Positions 43,883 to 54,593 of a stretch of DNA of 64,000 nucleotides are shown here, piece after piece. The notes beneath the pieces are model-generated. The model saw only the letters and a program-made list of their open reading frames with translations. It searched no databases and was not told the DNA's origin. How positions within the stretch are numbered: the stretch's first letter is position 1; each line of letters opens with the position of its first letter. Source of the stretch: Nostoc cf. commune SO-36 (GTDB lineage Bacteria; Cyanobacteriota; Cyanobacteriia; Cyanobacteriales; Nostocaceae); NCBI RefSeq assembly GCF_023734775.1, contig NZ_AP025732.1, positions 1,742,501-1,806,500 of the forward strand, read 5' to 3'. Both the position numbers and the translations under genes were made by a program.

Positions 43883-45472
43883 CTATAGCGGACGATAGAC
43901 GCGATAGTTGATTTCGGGGAAGATATTATCCATTAACTCGACTTTTTCCAACCAACCACTGTCAACTTTGCCGACTTTCACATCTTCGTAGAGCTTATTG
44001 AAGCGCATCAGGTGCGATCGCGTCCGTCTAACTGCATAGGGTACCATTGTTCCCGTCCGCATAATAAATGCCCAGTCAGAAGATTGTGCTAATAACAATT
44101 CCCGCGCCGCTTGGTTAAGCGCTTTCCACTGCAATTCATCCTCTGGTTCCAAATGCGATATTTCAATCATCCGTTCAGCAGCTTTGTGCAAATGCGGATA
44201 AACCCACGCGTTCGTTTCGTTTAACCAATACTCGTGAAAACCTTTAAAACCCCAACTCGACTGCGAAGGGCGACAGACTTGCTGCGTTGGCTGATCTCGT
44301 AAATAGTCTGCTAAATGGGTCATTTGATATGTTTTTTGGTCATACCACGACTTGCGGAATAAGTAATCAATGAACCAAGGGCCTTCATACCACCAGTGTC
44401 CAAATAACTCTGCGTCATAAGGCGAAACGATAATTGGCGGGCGCTGCATCATACCATAGAGATGCTCAGATTGTCGCTCTCGGTTATACATAAAATTATC
44501 AGCGTGTTCTGCTGCCTTTTCTCTAGCCCAATAGGGATCGTAAAGTGCCTTATCTGATAAACCTAAGCCACGCCCAGTAATTTTGTGATACTTAATACCA
44601 GTATTTTTCCGTTGACCATTGGGCATAATGTAGGGCTTGATATACTCATATTCTGCTTCCCAGCCCAAATCTTTGTAAAATTCTCGATATTCCGCCGCCC
44701 CAGGATAGCCCACCTCAGAAGACCATACCTGTTGGGAAGATTCATGATCTCGACCAAAGACAGCAACACCAGTTTCTGTATAAATTGGGGCATAAGTGCC
44801 AAAGCGCGGACGCGGACGGGCGTAAAGAATGCCATGCCCATCAGTGAGGAAGTAGCGTAATCCAGCATCGGCTAGCATCCGATCTAAACCTTCATAGTAG
44901 GCGCATTCCGGCAGCCAAATGCCTCTGGGTGCTTTTCCAAAGGTTTGCTCGTAATGTTCGCAAGCTACCTGAATTTGCGCCCAGACCGCTTCTGGATACA
45001 TTTTCATCAACGGCAAATAGCCGTGAGTAGCGCCGCAAGTAATGATTTCTAGGTTGTTACTGTCTTGGAACTGCTTAAAAGCTGTCACCAAGTCACCTTG
45101 ATTGCGTTCCCATAGCTGACGCGCTTCTTTAAACTCAGTAATGTAATGTTCGGCTAAATAACGAAGATGCCCGTTATTGACATTATGTTCTGCTTCTAGT
45201 TGTATAAGTTCTTCTAGCTGGGTCAAGTGTGCGTCATAGCGTTCTTGCAGCAGAGGGTCACGAAGCATCGACACTAGAGGTGGTGTCATACTCATCGTGA
45301 TTTTAAAGTCGATACCGTCTCGCTTTAAGCCTTCAAATACTTTCAATAATGGAATGTAGGTTTCTGTGATGGCTTCATAGAGCCATTCTTCCTCCAGCAC
45401 GTAGTCACTTTCCGGGTGACGAACGAAGGGTAGATGTGCGTGAAGTACAAGCGCGACGTAGCCGATAGCCAT
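43883..45472 (-). CDS. GH57 family 1,4-alpha-glucan branching-type enzyme
   Basis: 529 residues with the DUF1957 C-terminal domain typical of GH57 branching enzymes. N-terminal VALVLHAHLPFVRHPE, nucleophile Glu in GIWLPECAYYEGL, acid Asp in SPYDAELFGHWWYEGP, and the C-terminal AWVYPHLHKAAERMIEI. It would introduce alpha-1,6 branches in glycogen, in the cytoplasm. A second, longer GH57 gene is at 57.8 kb. Confidence 0.92.
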   Translation of the reverse strand: MAIGYVALVLHAHLPFVRHPESDYVLEEEWLYEAITETYIPLLKVFEGLKRDGIDFKITMSMTPPLVSMLRDPLLQERYDAHLTQLEELIQLEAEHNVNNGHLRYLAEHYITEFKEARQLWERNQGDLVTAFKQFQDSNNLEIITCGATHGYLPLMKMYPEAVWAQIQVACEHYEQTFGKAPRGIWLPECAYYEGLDRMLADAGLRYFLTDGHGILYARPRPRFGTYAPIYTETGVAVFGRDHESSQQVWSSEVGYPGAAEYREFYKDLGWEAEYEYIKPYIMPNGQRKNTGIKYHKITGRGLGLSDKALYDPYWAREKAAEHADNFMYNRERQSEHLYGMMQRPPIIVSPYDAELFGHWWYEGPWFIDYLFRKSWYDQKTYQMTHLADYLRDQPTQQVCRPSQSSWGFKGFHEYWLNETNAWVYPHLHKAAERMIEISHLEPEDELQWKALNQAARELLLAQSSDWAFIMRTGTMVPYAVRRTRSHLMRFNKLYEDVKVGKVDSGWLEKVELMDNIFPEINYRVYRPL

Positions 45473-45594
45473 AGTGATTTTGGGGTGATACTTGTAAGTT
45501 GAAGGTCGAGAGGTTTGGCTGAAATTAACAATATTTTAAGACTTTATGGGGATCGTAAGAATAGTTTTCAATTGAGTTAAATACAGTGTTTGTA

Positions 45595-45832
45595 GGGGCA
45601 CAACATTGCTCATTGGTGTCAACTTAAGCTAAAAATAGCTTCTCGCTTTGCCTCCACACCCGCCTTGGAATCAATTCCAAGGCTAATAGTTAAAGTCTAC
45701 TAAAGTAGACTCAAGATTTTTCGGATTAATTAGTCATCTTCAGATGACTTTCGCTATTAGCAAGGAACTTCAGTTCCTTGCGAGACATAGCTTTTACGTT
45801 AAGTTGACACCTATGAACAATGCTGTACCCCC
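45595..45832. repeat. Hairpin-rich element bounded by long inverted repeats (MITE-like)
   Basis: About 235 bp. The left arm starts GGGGCACAACATTGCTCATT and continues GGTGTCAACTTAAGCTAAAA; the right arm (about 45783-45832) is its inverted copy with few changes, total arm length about 45 bp. Inside are four near-perfect hairpins in series: CCTTGGAATCAATTCCAAGG, GTCTACTAAAGTAGAC, AGTCATCTTCAGATGACT and GCAAGGAACTTCAGTTCCTT. It encodes no protein. Ends resemble those of 14899-15301. It lies between the GH57 gene and rsgA. Confidence 0.8.
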
Positions 45833-45942
45833 AGTGCGTGTAGTTAACTAGCTTTGAATCTCTGTAAAACTTGTCTATTTGTTTATTGTATTATCTTGTA
45901 CTTAAAATATTTACGTACAGCCCGTTGTAGACATCGCACTCC

Positions 45943-47082
45943 TTATTCTTCATCCCGATATAATTCCTGCAAGTCCTGTAACTGAGTCTTGCGGGAAATT
46001 CGGCGATATTTTTTACTTTCTAGCTTGGGTTCGTATTGACTCTGCCCTTTGCCTTTGCTTTTGCTTTTTAACTTCATGGTAGATTCTGGATCAGCTTGTT
46101 GATGCAGCTGGGTTTGATGAGCGATCGCAGCATCCAAAAATTCTAAATAATGTTCATATCGTTCCCAGTCTCCCCGCACCGCACACTCCGGCTCGTCTCG
46201 ATGCAGACAATCACTAAACCGACAGCTAGCAACTGCTAATCGCTTTCTTGCTTCTGGGAAATAATGAATTAATTCTTCTGGTATACAATCGATGTCCGGC
46301 TGATTAAAGCCGGGGGTATCTGCAAGCAAACCACCACTAGGCAACTCAAATAATTCTATATGGCGAGTCGTATGACGACCACGAGCTAGTTTGCCAGAAA
46401 CTTCCCCTACTCGCAGTTTGGCAGATTCAATCAGCGTATTAATCAGGCTGGATTTACCAACCCCAGAAGGCCCAGCAATTACCGTAATTTTATTGTTCAA
46501 ATATCTGCCTGCTTGGTCAGTATTTATACCATCTTTGACGCTGATAAATATTGGTTCATAGCCCCAACCAAGGAGGCGATCGCTAACTTGCTGCTGTTCC
46601 TGCTGTGAAATTAAATCACTTTTATTCAAACATAAAAGCACATCCAAGCCAGTAGACTCAGCCTTAATTAGAAATCGACTCAGTTGATAAGGTTCCAAAG
46701 GTGGATCAGCAACGGCAAATACCAATAGAATTTGGTTAACATTGGCGATCGCGGGACGATCTAACTCACTTTGGCGGGGTAAAACATAAGCGATCGCTCC
46801 CCGTCCCCCAGCCCAATCTGGCTCTTCTACTACAACGCGATCGCCCACCATCACCTGTTGTCCGATTTTTTTCAGGCGTGTTCTACGAGTACAAAGCAGC
46901 AGAGGAGGCGAAGCAGCTGTGGGACAGTGGGGCAGAAAGGCATTTAAATCCAGTTTCTCCTCTGCTCCCCTGCTCCTCTGCTCCCCTACCTCTTGATCCA
47001 TCTGTACTCGGTAAAAATTAGCCTGTACAGCTACCACCGTACCCAATAACTGCCCAGTTACAGCAAAATTTTCCCCTGTCAT
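45943..47082 (-). CDS. rsgA: Small ribosomal subunit biogenesis GTPase RsgA
   Basis: 379 residues. An N-terminal OB-fold with a low-complexity insert is followed by the circularly permuted GTPase: LNKSDLI (G4), then AGPSGVGKSSLIN (G1) and DTPGF (G3). The zinc knuckle CRFSDCLHRDEPEC closes the domain. RsgA helps mature the 30S subunit. The C-terminal tail is Lys/Ser-rich. Its ATG overlaps the TusA-like stop by four bases. Confidence 0.96.
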   Translation of the reverse strand: MTGENFAVTGQLLGTVVAVQANFYRVQMDQEVGEQRSRGAEEKLDLNAFLPHCPTAASPPLLLCTRRTRLKKIGQQVMVGDRVVVEEPDWAGGRGAIAYVLPRQSELDRPAIANVNQILLVFAVADPPLEPYQLSRFLIKAESTGLDVLLCLNKSDLISQQEQQQVSDRLLGWGYEPIFISVKDGINTDQAGRYLNNKITVIAGPSGVGKSSLINTLIESAKLRVGEVSGKLARGRHTTRHIELFELPSGGLLADTPGFNQPDIDCIPEELIHYFPEARKRLAVASCRFSDCLHRDEPECAVRGDWERYEHYLEFLDAAIAHQTQLHQQADPESTMKLKSKSKGKGQSQYEPKLESKKYRRISRKTQLQDLQELYRDEE

Positions 47083-47336
47083 TGGCCATTAAGTGGACGG
47101 CGCACTAACAGAGAAAAATAACTAGTACAGTCTGTAATTTGTTCCACCTGATAACCTGCCATTGTCAGACTATCAGGAACCTGCTCAATCGGCTCACCGG
47201 GGTCTAGCCAGACTTCTAGCAAACCTCCCAATGGCATTTTCTCCAGACGTAATTTTGTCCGCACGAAATTAATTGGGCAAGGAGTGCCACGTAAATCAAG
47301 TTGAGCATCGGGAGTTAAAACAGAAGAGGGCTTCAT
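47079..47336 (-). CDS. TusA-like sulfurtransferase-family protein
   Basis: 85 residues with the family CPxP-like site (LDLRGTPCPINFVRTKLRLE), then GLLEVWLDPGEPIEQVP. The reactive Cys near residue 20 would carry persulfide sulfur. It may serve tRNA thiolation or Fe-S metabolism. It abuts dnaJ (stop and start share a base) and overlaps rsgA, forming dnaJ-tusA-rsgA. Confidence 0.9.
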   Translation of the reverse strand: MKPSSVLTPDAQLDLRGTPCPINFVRTKLRLEKMPLGGLLEVWLDPGEPIEQVPDSLTMAGYQVEQITDCTSYFSLLVRRPLNGQ

Positions 47337-48466
47337 TACTTAAATAAATTTCCCAAAAATCCTTCTAGACCGCCTTTACCAGTGCGATCTCCCTTAATTT
47401 TAGCTAGTTTCTCCAACAGTTCCCTCTCCTCTGGGGTCACTTTATTGGGAATATCAATTAATACCGTCAGCATGTGATCTCCACGACTTACGGGATTACC
47501 TAAGCGGGGTACGCCACGATTTTCCAACTTCATCACCGTATTTGGCTGGGTTCCAGCTGGAAGAATCAGTTCCACCAGCCCATCTACCGTATCTACCTCT
47601 AACCGACAACCTAAAATTGCTTGCAGGTAGCTAACTTTGATTTCCGAGAGAATATTAATGCCATCGCGTTGGAATTGTTCGTCCTCATTCACGAACAAGT
47701 AAACGTACAAATCTCCAGGAGGGCCACTGCGTTGGCCAGCATCGCCTTCACTAGAAATCCGCAAGCGTGTGCCATTATCCACCCCAGCCGGAATGGTAAT
47801 TTTGAGTTTCTTAGTGACTTGATTTGCGCCCTTACCATCACAGGCGTCACATTTATCTTCAATTACCATCCCTGTCCCATTACAGGTGGGACAAGTCGAG
47901 ACTTGGGTGAAACTGCCAAAGGGTGTTCTGGTAACACGGCGGACTTGACCCGAACCACTACAAGTTGAACAAGTGCGAGGGCGGGTTCCAGGTTTAGCAC
48001 CAGAACCGCTACAGACTTCGCAATTTTCTAAATGGGAAATGCGAATTTCTTTTTCCCCGCCAAAAACCGCTTCCCGAAAGTCTAACTTCAGGTCTAGGCG
48101 CAGGTCATCACCCCTCGCAGGCCCACTGCGCCGTCTTTGTTGTGTGGGACTACCCATACCGCCAGCAAAGCCACTAAAAATGCTTTCAAAGATATCGGCA
48201 AAACCACCCATATCGCCGACATCTTGAAAGCCCGCGCCAGCAGCACCTGATACACCGTCTGGCCCAAAGCGATCATAACGAGCGCGGGTTTCTGGTTCCG
48301 AGAGTACCTCATAAGCGCGGTTAATTTCTTTAAAGCGATCCTCCGCCCCCGGTTCTTTGTTCACATCTGGGTGATACTTCCGGGCTAAACGGCGATAGGC
48401 TTGTTTGATTTCTTCTTTGTCGGTGTCACGAGAGACACCCAGGATTTCATAATAGTCGCGGGCCAT
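47336..48466 (-). CDS. dnaJ: Chaperone DnaJ
   Basis: 376 residues. J domain at 1-70 ([17 protein letters not shown] with HPD), Gly/Phe-rich linker, zinc domain with four CxxCxGxG repeats ([32 protein letters not shown]) and C-terminal substrate domains. It delivers substrates to DnaK and stimulates its ATPase. dnaK lies upstream on the same strand. Confidence 0.97.
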   Translation of the reverse strand: MARDYYEILGVSRDTDKEEIKQAYRRLARKYHPDVNKEPGAEDRFKEINRAYEVLSEPETRARYDRFGPDGVSGAAGAGFQDVGDMGGFADIFESIFSGFAGGMGSPTQQRRRSGPARGDDLRLDLKLDFREAVFGGEKEIRISHLENCEVCSGSGAKPGTRPRTCSTCSGSGQVRRVTRTPFGSFTQVSTCPTCNGTGMVIEDKCDACDGKGANQVTKKLKITIPAGVDNGTRLRISSEGDAGQRSGPPGDLYVYLFVNEDEQFQRDGINILSEIKVSYLQAILGCRLEVDTVDGLVELILPAGTQPNTVMKLENRGVPRLGNPVSRGDHMLTVLIDIPNKVTPEERELLEKLAKIKGDRTGKGGLEGFLGNLFK

Positions 48467-49104
48467 ATAGCAAAGGTAAAAGTTAGAAGGAAGAAAGCAG
48501 AAGGCAGTAGAAAGTCAGAGTCACTTGCTATCCTACGGAAAAGTGTTTTGCCTACAGATATGGAGGAGCAACACAGTAACCTTTAGAGAGCATCTTGCGG
48601 GAGGATAGGCAGAAGATAAAATTAATTTTTGTTAATAACTGATTTTACCCTTTACCTTTTACAAAAATCACCGACAAATTTTGGGCAACAGGTGATTTCC
48701 TCGTGGGAGACGACAAAAGCTATAGAAGTTACGAGCTGGTTGTAAGCCTTTGCTCAGACTTCTCACTGCCGAGTCGGCTGTCTCTTTTACAATTGTGCTA
48801 CGTAGGAGAGGAAAACCCCGTCCATCAACCAGAGGGGCTAGCCGCACCATTAGGTGTGGAAAACCACCCTTATGCAATGGAAGTGGATTTGAACTGGTAT
48901 ACTGCCTAGCCCAAAGTAATTTGCTTCTACAATCTAGCAAACCGCGAGGTCTTGTGAAACTTCGCTAAATATTTAGATATATTAAAATTTCTTAATAAAA
49001 ATTTGCAAATTAGGAAATAGGGAAGAGGCAGGGGGCAAGGGAGAGAATAAAGAATTACCTTTTTATTTACTCTTTCCCCTCTGCCTCTTGCCAATGCCCC
49101 ATCC
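48467..49104. other. Intergenic region between dnaJ and dnaK
   Basis: 638 bases. 49024-49092 has an imperfect inverted repeat (GAGGCAGGGGGCAAGGGAG facing CTTTCCCCTCTGCCTC) just after the dnaK stop, a possible terminator. The 48660-48960 part has translation-like repeat content on both strands (PLPLHKGGFP on the minus) that looks like dispersed repeat DNA rather than a gene. Confidence 0.45.
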
Positions 49105-51060
49105 CTAATCTATTGCCTCGTAATCAACCTGGGCAGTACTTTCTTCGTCAAAATCAAAGTTGAATTGTGGTATTAGTGTGCCATTTGGTGAGTCTACTTC
49201 TGGAGTCAAGATATTAGCTGAAGCCTCCTCAATCTCATCTGTTTGGCTGTTAGCTCGGTTATAGACATCAGCACCAATTGCAAACAGGGTTTGTTGGAAG
49301 TCGTCTAAGCGCTGCTTAAATTCTATAGTGGAGATGCTGGAGTCAATCATTGCAGCTTGGAGTTGTGAAACTTTTTCACTGGCCAAGGTTTTCATCTGCT
49401 CGCCGATAAAGTTGCTATTATCCTTGATGGTGGATTCGTAACTGAATAACAGATTATCTGCTTGGTTTTTGAGTTCAACCAGTTCTTTACGTCTTCTATC
49501 TTCCTCGGAAAACAGTTCGGCCTCTTGGCGCATCCGTTCGACTTCGTTGGTACTCAAACCACCTGTATTGGTAATCCTAATACTCTGTTCTCTACCTGTA
49601 CCTTTGTCTTGGGCGGAAACCTTCAGGATGCCGTTGACATCGATTTCAAAGGATACTTCAATTTGTGGCACACCACGGGGCGATGGGGGAATTCCTGCTA
49701 ACAGAAACTTGCCGAGACTCTTGTTATCTCGTGACATTGCCCGTTCACCTTGGAGGATGTGAATTTCTACCGAGGTTTGCCCATCAACTGCTGTGGAAAA
49801 AATTTGTGACTTACTAGTAGGAATTGTGGTGTTGCGTTCAATAATTTTGGTGAACACTTCACCCAAGGTTTCAATGCCCAAGGACAGAGGGGTGACATCC
49901 AAAAGTAAGAGATTATCTACTTCGCCACCCAACACCCCTGCTTGGATAGCCGCTCCCAATGCTACCGCTTCGTCAGGGTTGATAGAGCGATCGGGAGCTT
50001 TGCCGTTGAAAAACTTAATTAGCGCGTTTTGAACTGCGGGAATACGAGTAGAACCACCTACTAAAATAATCCGATCTATAGCTTGTGGTTTGAGATCCGC
50101 ATCTTTGAGAGCTTGGATCATTGGTTCTATGGTACCTTCAATTAATTTTCCTGCCAGTTCTTCAAATTTAGAGCGGCTGAGTTCCATCTCCAGATGCTTT
50201 GGCCCGGTGTCATCAGCCGTGATAAAGGGCAAGTTGATGGAGGTATTCGTCATGCTGGAGAGTTCAATTTTTGCCTTTTCCGCTGCTTCCCGCAGGCGTT
50301 GCAGCGCCATCTTATCTTGGGAAAGGTCGATCTTTTCTTGTTGCTGGAAACGTTCCATCATCCAACGCACGATCGCATTATCAAAGTCGTCTCCACCTAA
50401 GTGGTTGTTGCCACAAGTCGCCTTAACTTCAAAAACGCCATCCCCAAGTTGCAGGATCGAAACGTCGAAGGTTCCGCCTCCCAAGTCAAATACTAAAATT
50501 AGCTGCTCTTGGTCTTGCTTTTCCAATCCGAAAGCTAAAGCCGCAGCTGTTGGTTCATTAATGATTCGCAGGACTTCTAGTCCAGCAATTGTGCCGGCAT
50601 CTTTAGTTGCTTGTCTTTGAGCATCTGTAAAATATGCTGGTACGGTGATCACTGCCTGAGTGACTTCCTCACCCAAAAAGTTTTCCGCATCCTGCTTGAG
50701 CTTTTGCAGGATCATGGCGGATAGTTCTTGTGGCGTATAGTTTTTTGAGCGAATTTGGACATCAACAGTATCGTCTCGACCCTTGACACAGTTGTAAGGG
50801 ACGCGATCGCGTTCTATGTCAGTATCTTCCCAACGCCGCCCGATAAATCGTTTAATACTGTAAATTGTGTTTTCAGCATTGGTTACGGCTTGGCGCTTTG
50901 CCAACTGACCAACCAAGCGATCGCCACTCTTGCCAAATCCCACAATACTTGGAGTAGTTCGTCCACCTTCAGAATTGGAGATCACCAGTGGTTGACCGCC
51001 TTCCAAAACTGCGACGCAACTGTTAGTAGTGCCTAAGTCGATCCCAATAACTTTTCCCAT
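49105..51060 (-). CDS. dnaK: Chaperone DnaK (Hsp70)
   Basis: 651 residues from ATG 51060; an open frame extends 69 bases further but the family begins [14 protein letters not shown]. Nucleotide-binding domain ([27 protein letters not shown]) and substrate domain ([16 protein letters not shown]). The C-terminal tail is acidic. Cyanobacteria have several DnaKs; this one is linked to grpE and dnaJ. It refolds proteins with them. Confidence 0.97.
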   Translation of the reverse strand: MGKVIGIDLGTTNSCVAVLEGGQPLVISNSEGGRTTPSIVGFGKSGDRLVGQLAKRQAVTNAENTIYSIKRFIGRRWEDTDIERDRVPYNCVKGRDDTVDVQIRSKNYTPQELSAMILQKLKQDAENFLGEEVTQAVITVPAYFTDAQRQATKDAGTIAGLEVLRIINEPTAAALAFGLEKQDQEQLILVFDLGGGTFDVSILQLGDGVFEVKATCGNNHLGGDDFDNAIVRWMMERFQQQEKIDLSQDKMALQRLREAAEKAKIELSSMTNTSINLPFITADDTGPKHLEMELSRSKFEELAGKLIEGTIEPMIQALKDADLKPQAIDRIILVGGSTRIPAVQNALIKFFNGKAPDRSINPDEAVALGAAIQAGVLGGEVDNLLLLDVTPLSLGIETLGEVFTKIIERNTTIPTSKSQIFSTAVDGQTSVEIHILQGERAMSRDNKSLGKFLLAGIPPSPRGVPQIEVSFEIDVNGILKVSAQDKGTGREQSIRITNTGGLSTNEVERMRQEAELFSEEDRRRKELVELKNQADNLLFSYESTIKDNSNFIGEQMKTLASEKVSQLQAAMIDSSISTIEFKQRLDDFQQTLFAIGADVYNRANSQTDEIEEASANILTPEVDSPNGTLIPQFNFDFDEESTAQVDYEAID

Positions 51061-51287
51061 ATTCGGCAGTATTTTTACTGATTCTTTCTGCTGTAATGTG
51101 TCGCGGACTAACTTTTTTACTCTGAACAAAGGCTAGCGGATAACGTCTGTGGAATCCCTGTTACTGGTAGCAAGAGAGAAGTTTAAACACAGAGAGTTAT
51201 CCAAAGCCTTGTTCAAGTTTTAGGTACGCGATGCTCATCCTTGCTAGAACCCAGGCACTTGAGGTCAGTGAGGTGAGCAATTACAGC

Positions 51288-52034
51288 TTAACTGTTGGCT
51301 GAACTCGACTGATCTTCTGGTGCAGCAGGGCTATCTTCCTTGGGAGCAGCTACCTTGACCATTGCATGGCGTAGCACACGTTCACCCAAGAAGTATCCGC
51401 GCACTAACTCTTCTAACACTGTTCCTTCAGGATGTTCATCCGTAGGTTCCCGCATTACTGCTTCGTGCAGGTTAGGATCAAATTCTTGTCCTTCGGGACG
51501 CATTGGTGATACACCTAAGCGCTTCAAGCTATCTACTAGTTGTTTGTAAACGCCTTGGTAACTTTTGTGCATGGTCATTTCGCCATCAGATTGCGGTTTG
51601 AGGTGCGATCGCGCCCGCTCAAAATTATCGACCACTGGCAGCAATTCCAGAATCGTGTTCCGCTTCATCAGCGTCTCTAACTCTTCTTTTTCTTTGCTAG
51701 TACGTTTCCGGTAATTCTCAAAATCAGCAGCAATCCGCATATATTGAGTACTACGCTCTTCTAGCTGCGTTTTGAGAGACTCAATTTGTTGAGTCAGTTC
51801 TGCCAAAGCTGCTGTTTCCACTCCGGTTTTTTCGGTTGCAGCGACGCTATTTTCTACATTGGGATTAGCCGTTCCCGATACATTTGTTTGGGCTGCCACT
51901 GGCTCTGTCACCTCGCTACCAGATTCATTGAAATTTACTTGGGCTGGGAAGTCACTCTTCATTGCTTGCTTTACCTCTGTTGGTTCACCCAATTGCTGGC
52001 TTGTATTGTTTATCTGTTTATTTTCATCGATCAT
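51288..52034 (-). CDS. grpE: Nucleotide exchange factor GrpE
   Basis: 248 residues. A long polar N-terminus is followed by a coiled coil ([33 protein letters not shown]) and the GrpE head ([55 protein letters not shown]). It releases ADP from DnaK. It precedes dnaK by 230 bases on the same strand. It is divergent from pilB. Confidence 0.96.
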   Translation of the reverse strand: MIDENKQINNTSQQLGEPTEVKQAMKSDFPAQVNFNESGSEVTEPVAAQTNVSGTANPNVENSVAATEKTGVETAALAELTQQIESLKTQLEERSTQYMRIAADFENYRKRTSKEKEELETLMKRNTILELLPVVDNFERARSHLKPQSDGEMTMHKSYQGVYKQLVDSLKRLGVSPMRPEGQEFDPNLHEAVMREPTDEHPEGTVLEELVRGYFLGERVLRHAMVKVAAPKEDSPAAPEDQSSSANS

Positions 52035-52461
52035 TGTCTATTCATTCCAGATGCTTTTTATGGCAGTGTATCTCCACAGCTTGCAACCGTCGTCATCCAC
52101 GGCTTGCCACTGGGGCTGATTTTTTTGCCAACAAGTGGTAAGTTCCTGGAAATGATGTAACCGTCCTCTTATTGTGACAAATGGTGAACACCTTAGCCCA
52201 GATGCCACTAAGGCGGGAACCCGAACGAGTAATTTGCAAATGTTAACTCTGGAACTGGGGACTGGGTAAGAGTCTTTTTCCCAATTTGGTTGGGGTTTGA
52301 ATCTTCATCAAAATTATTCCAGTCCTCAATTCCCAGTTCAATTCGCCCTTGGTGTCTCCTAGAGCAACAACGTAACTTAGGACTTTTTTGGGAAATGAGA
52401 ATTCTGTCTTACAGCCTGGGAATACTTTAATCAGAGGTTTCCCCAAATCAATTGCTCATTT
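52035..52461. other. Divergent intergenic region between grpE and pilB
   Basis: GAACTGGGGACTGG near 52250 faces CCAGTCCTC...CCCAGTTC near 52320-52340, making a large imperfect hairpin. No gene is visible. Promoters for both operons are expected here; I could not identify a clear heat-shock element. Confidence 0.45.
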
Positions 52462-54468
52462 ATGACTTACTCGTCACCACAACGGCGCAGTACCGCTCTA
52501 ACTACCAGAACAGAGTTTTCGCCCTTTGGCAACAAGCTAGTGCAATCTGGCTATGTCAATACCGAACAGATGAGGCAGGCATTAATTGAAAGCCGCAAAT
52601 CTGGCAGACCCCTAACGGAAGTATTAGAGTCAATCACTGGGCAACAACTATCACCTGAGTTGCTCAGGCAATACAAAAAACAGCAACTATTTGAACTCAA
52701 AATACTATACGGTGTAGAATTCCTCGATCCTGAAGTCAGCTCCATTGGCAACACGATGATGGGGAACCTGATTGAAACCCTCATCCCAGTGGATATCTGT
52801 CGTCGCCATCGTTTAGTACCACTGTCAAAACACGAAGACCAGACCCCGCCCTCAGTTTTAGTGGCGATGGTTGCTCCAGATAATCTAGAGGCTTCCGATG
52901 ACCTGAACCGCATCTTGCGCCCCCAAGGCTTGGCGTTGCAGCGCATGGTGATTACCCAGGAAGATTACCAACAGCTAATCAACCAATATCTGGATGAAAT
53001 GGCTGTTAAGCAAAAGCACCTAGAACAAGAAAAGTTTACAGATATTAATCAGGATTTAGAAAACCTCGGAAATCTCGATCTTTCCGATGCTCCTGAAGAA
53101 ATGGAGGCTGATCTAGGGGCGGCGATGAAGGGTGCAGAGGATGCCCCAGTCATCAACCTAGTTAACAGAATCCTGGCTAAAGCCTTACATGAGGGCGTTT
53201 CTGACATACATATCGAACCGCAAGAAGAAAACTTACGCATTCGCTTTCGCAAGGATGGCGTACTGCGCGAAGCTTTCGATCCCCTACCGAAAAAAATCAT
53301 CCCGGCAGTTACAGCCCGATTTAAAATCATCTCCAATCTAGACATTGCGGAACGCCGTTTGCCCCAAGATGGACGCATTCGCCGGATGTTTGAGGGACGT
53401 AAGGTGGATTTCCGGGTAAATACCTTACCCAGTCGCTACGGGGAAAAGGTAGTGCTGCGGATTTTGGATAACTCCTCCACCCAACTGGGATTAAATAAGT
53501 TAATTACCGATCCAGAGACTTTAAATATTGTCAAGGATATGGTAAGTCGTCCCTTTGGTCTAATTTTGGTGACTGGGCCAACTGGTTCTGGGAAAACAAC
53601 TTCGTTGTATTCTGCACTCTCAGAAAAGAATGATCCCGGAATTAATATCAGTACTGTGGAAGACCCAATTGAGTACAGTCTTCCAGGGATTACTCAAGTA
53701 CAGGTGATTCGGGAAAAAGGGCTAGATTTTGCTACCGCGTTGCGGGCTTTTTTGCGACAAGATCCAGACGTGCTACTGGTGGGTGAAACGCGGGATAAGG
53801 AAACGGCAAAAACAGCAATTGAAGCTGCCTTGACGGGTCACTTGGTATTAACTACCTTACATACCAATGATGCCCCAGGAGCGATCGCTCGTTTGGGAGA
53901 AATGGGGATTGAGCCTTTCATGGTTTCTAGTTCCCTAATTGGCGTTTTAGCTCAACGTTTGGTGCGGCGTGTATGTTCTGAATGTCGTATTGCCTACACT
54001 CCCACAACCGAGGAACTAGCTCGTTATGGTCTATCAGCTTCCTCAGATGTAGGAGTCACCTTTTACAAAGCTAACACCTTGACATTAGATGCGATCGCAG
54101 AAGCCAAAGGCAAAAATCAGCTTTGCTCAAAATGTAATGGGGTCGGCTACAAAGGGCGTTGTGGTGTTTATGAAGTTATGCGAGTCACCGAAAACCTGCA
54201 AACTCTCATCAACGAAGATGCACCCACAGAACGAATCAAGGAAGTGGCAATAGAAGAGGGCATGAAAACCTTACTGGCTTACAGTTTGGACTTAGTGCGA
54301 GAAGGTTCTACCACCCTAGAAGAAGTAGAACGAGTAACGTTTACTGATACTGGTTTGGAAGCCGAGTTAAAAGCCAAACGCAAGACTGGTCTTACCTGCC
54401 GGAGTTGCGATGCCACATTGAAACAAGAATGGCTGGATTGCCCCTACTGTATGACATCTCGGTTTTAA
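52462..54468 (+). CDS. pilB: Type IV pilus extension ATPase PilB (GspE/PulE family)
   Basis: 668 residues. N-terminal GspEII-like domain (QALIESRKSGRPLTEVLESI), then the ATPase: VTGPTGSGKTTSLYSAL (Walker A, about residue 373), DPDVLLVGETRDKETA (Walker B), TTLHTNDAPGAI. A zinc region follows (CSEC...CSKCNGVG), and the protein ends with an additional four-Cys ribbon (CRSC...CPYC). It powers pilus assembly at the inner membrane. pilT and pilC follow. Confidence 0.96.
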   Translation: MTYSSPQRRSTALTTRTEFSPFGNKLVQSGYVNTEQMRQALIESRKSGRPLTEVLESITGQQLSPELLRQYKKQQLFELKILYGVEFLDPEVSSIGNTMMGNLIETLIPVDICRRHRLVPLSKHEDQTPPSVLVAMVAPDNLEASDDLNRILRPQGLALQRMVITQEDYQQLINQYLDEMAVKQKHLEQEKFTDINQDLENLGNLDLSDAPEEMEADLGAAMKGAEDAPVINLVNRILAKALHEGVSDIHIEPQEENLRIRFRKDGVLREAFDPLPKKIIPAVTARFKIISNLDIAERRLPQDGRIRRMFEGRKVDFRVNTLPSRYGEKVVLRILDNSSTQLGLNKLITDPETLNIVKDMVSRPFGLILVTGPTGSGKTTSLYSALSEKNDPGINISTVEDPIEYSLPGITQVQVIREKGLDFATALRAFLRQDPDVLLVGETRDKETAKTAIEAALTGHLVLTTLHTNDAPGAIARLGEMGIEPFMVSSSLIGVLAQRLVRRVCSECRIAYTPTTEELARYGLSASSDVGVTFYKANTLTLDAIAEAKGKNQLCSKCNGVGYKGRCGVYEVMRVTENLQTLINEDAPTERIKEVAIEEGMKTLLAYSLDLVREGSTTLEEVERVTFTDTGLEAELKAKRKTGLTCRSCDATLKQEWLDCPYCMTSRF

Positions 54469-54593
54469 GGCTAGTCATTGGTCATTGGTCACTAGTTGAC
54501 GCTTAGTAACTTTAAACAAATGACATAGACGCCTTAGCGGCTTCCCGCAGGGTAGGACAAAGGACAAATAAAACATTAAAAGGAAGCAGAACT

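Noticed and set aside
48880..48920. tRNA T-loop-like TTCAAATCC on the minus strand
   Set aside because: The flanks do not pair as a T-stem and no acceptor or anticodon arms are found.
48668..48940. 90-residue minus-strand frame between dnaJ and dnaK
   Set aside because: Looks like dispersed repeat DNA (PLPLHKGGFP); no start signal and no domain.
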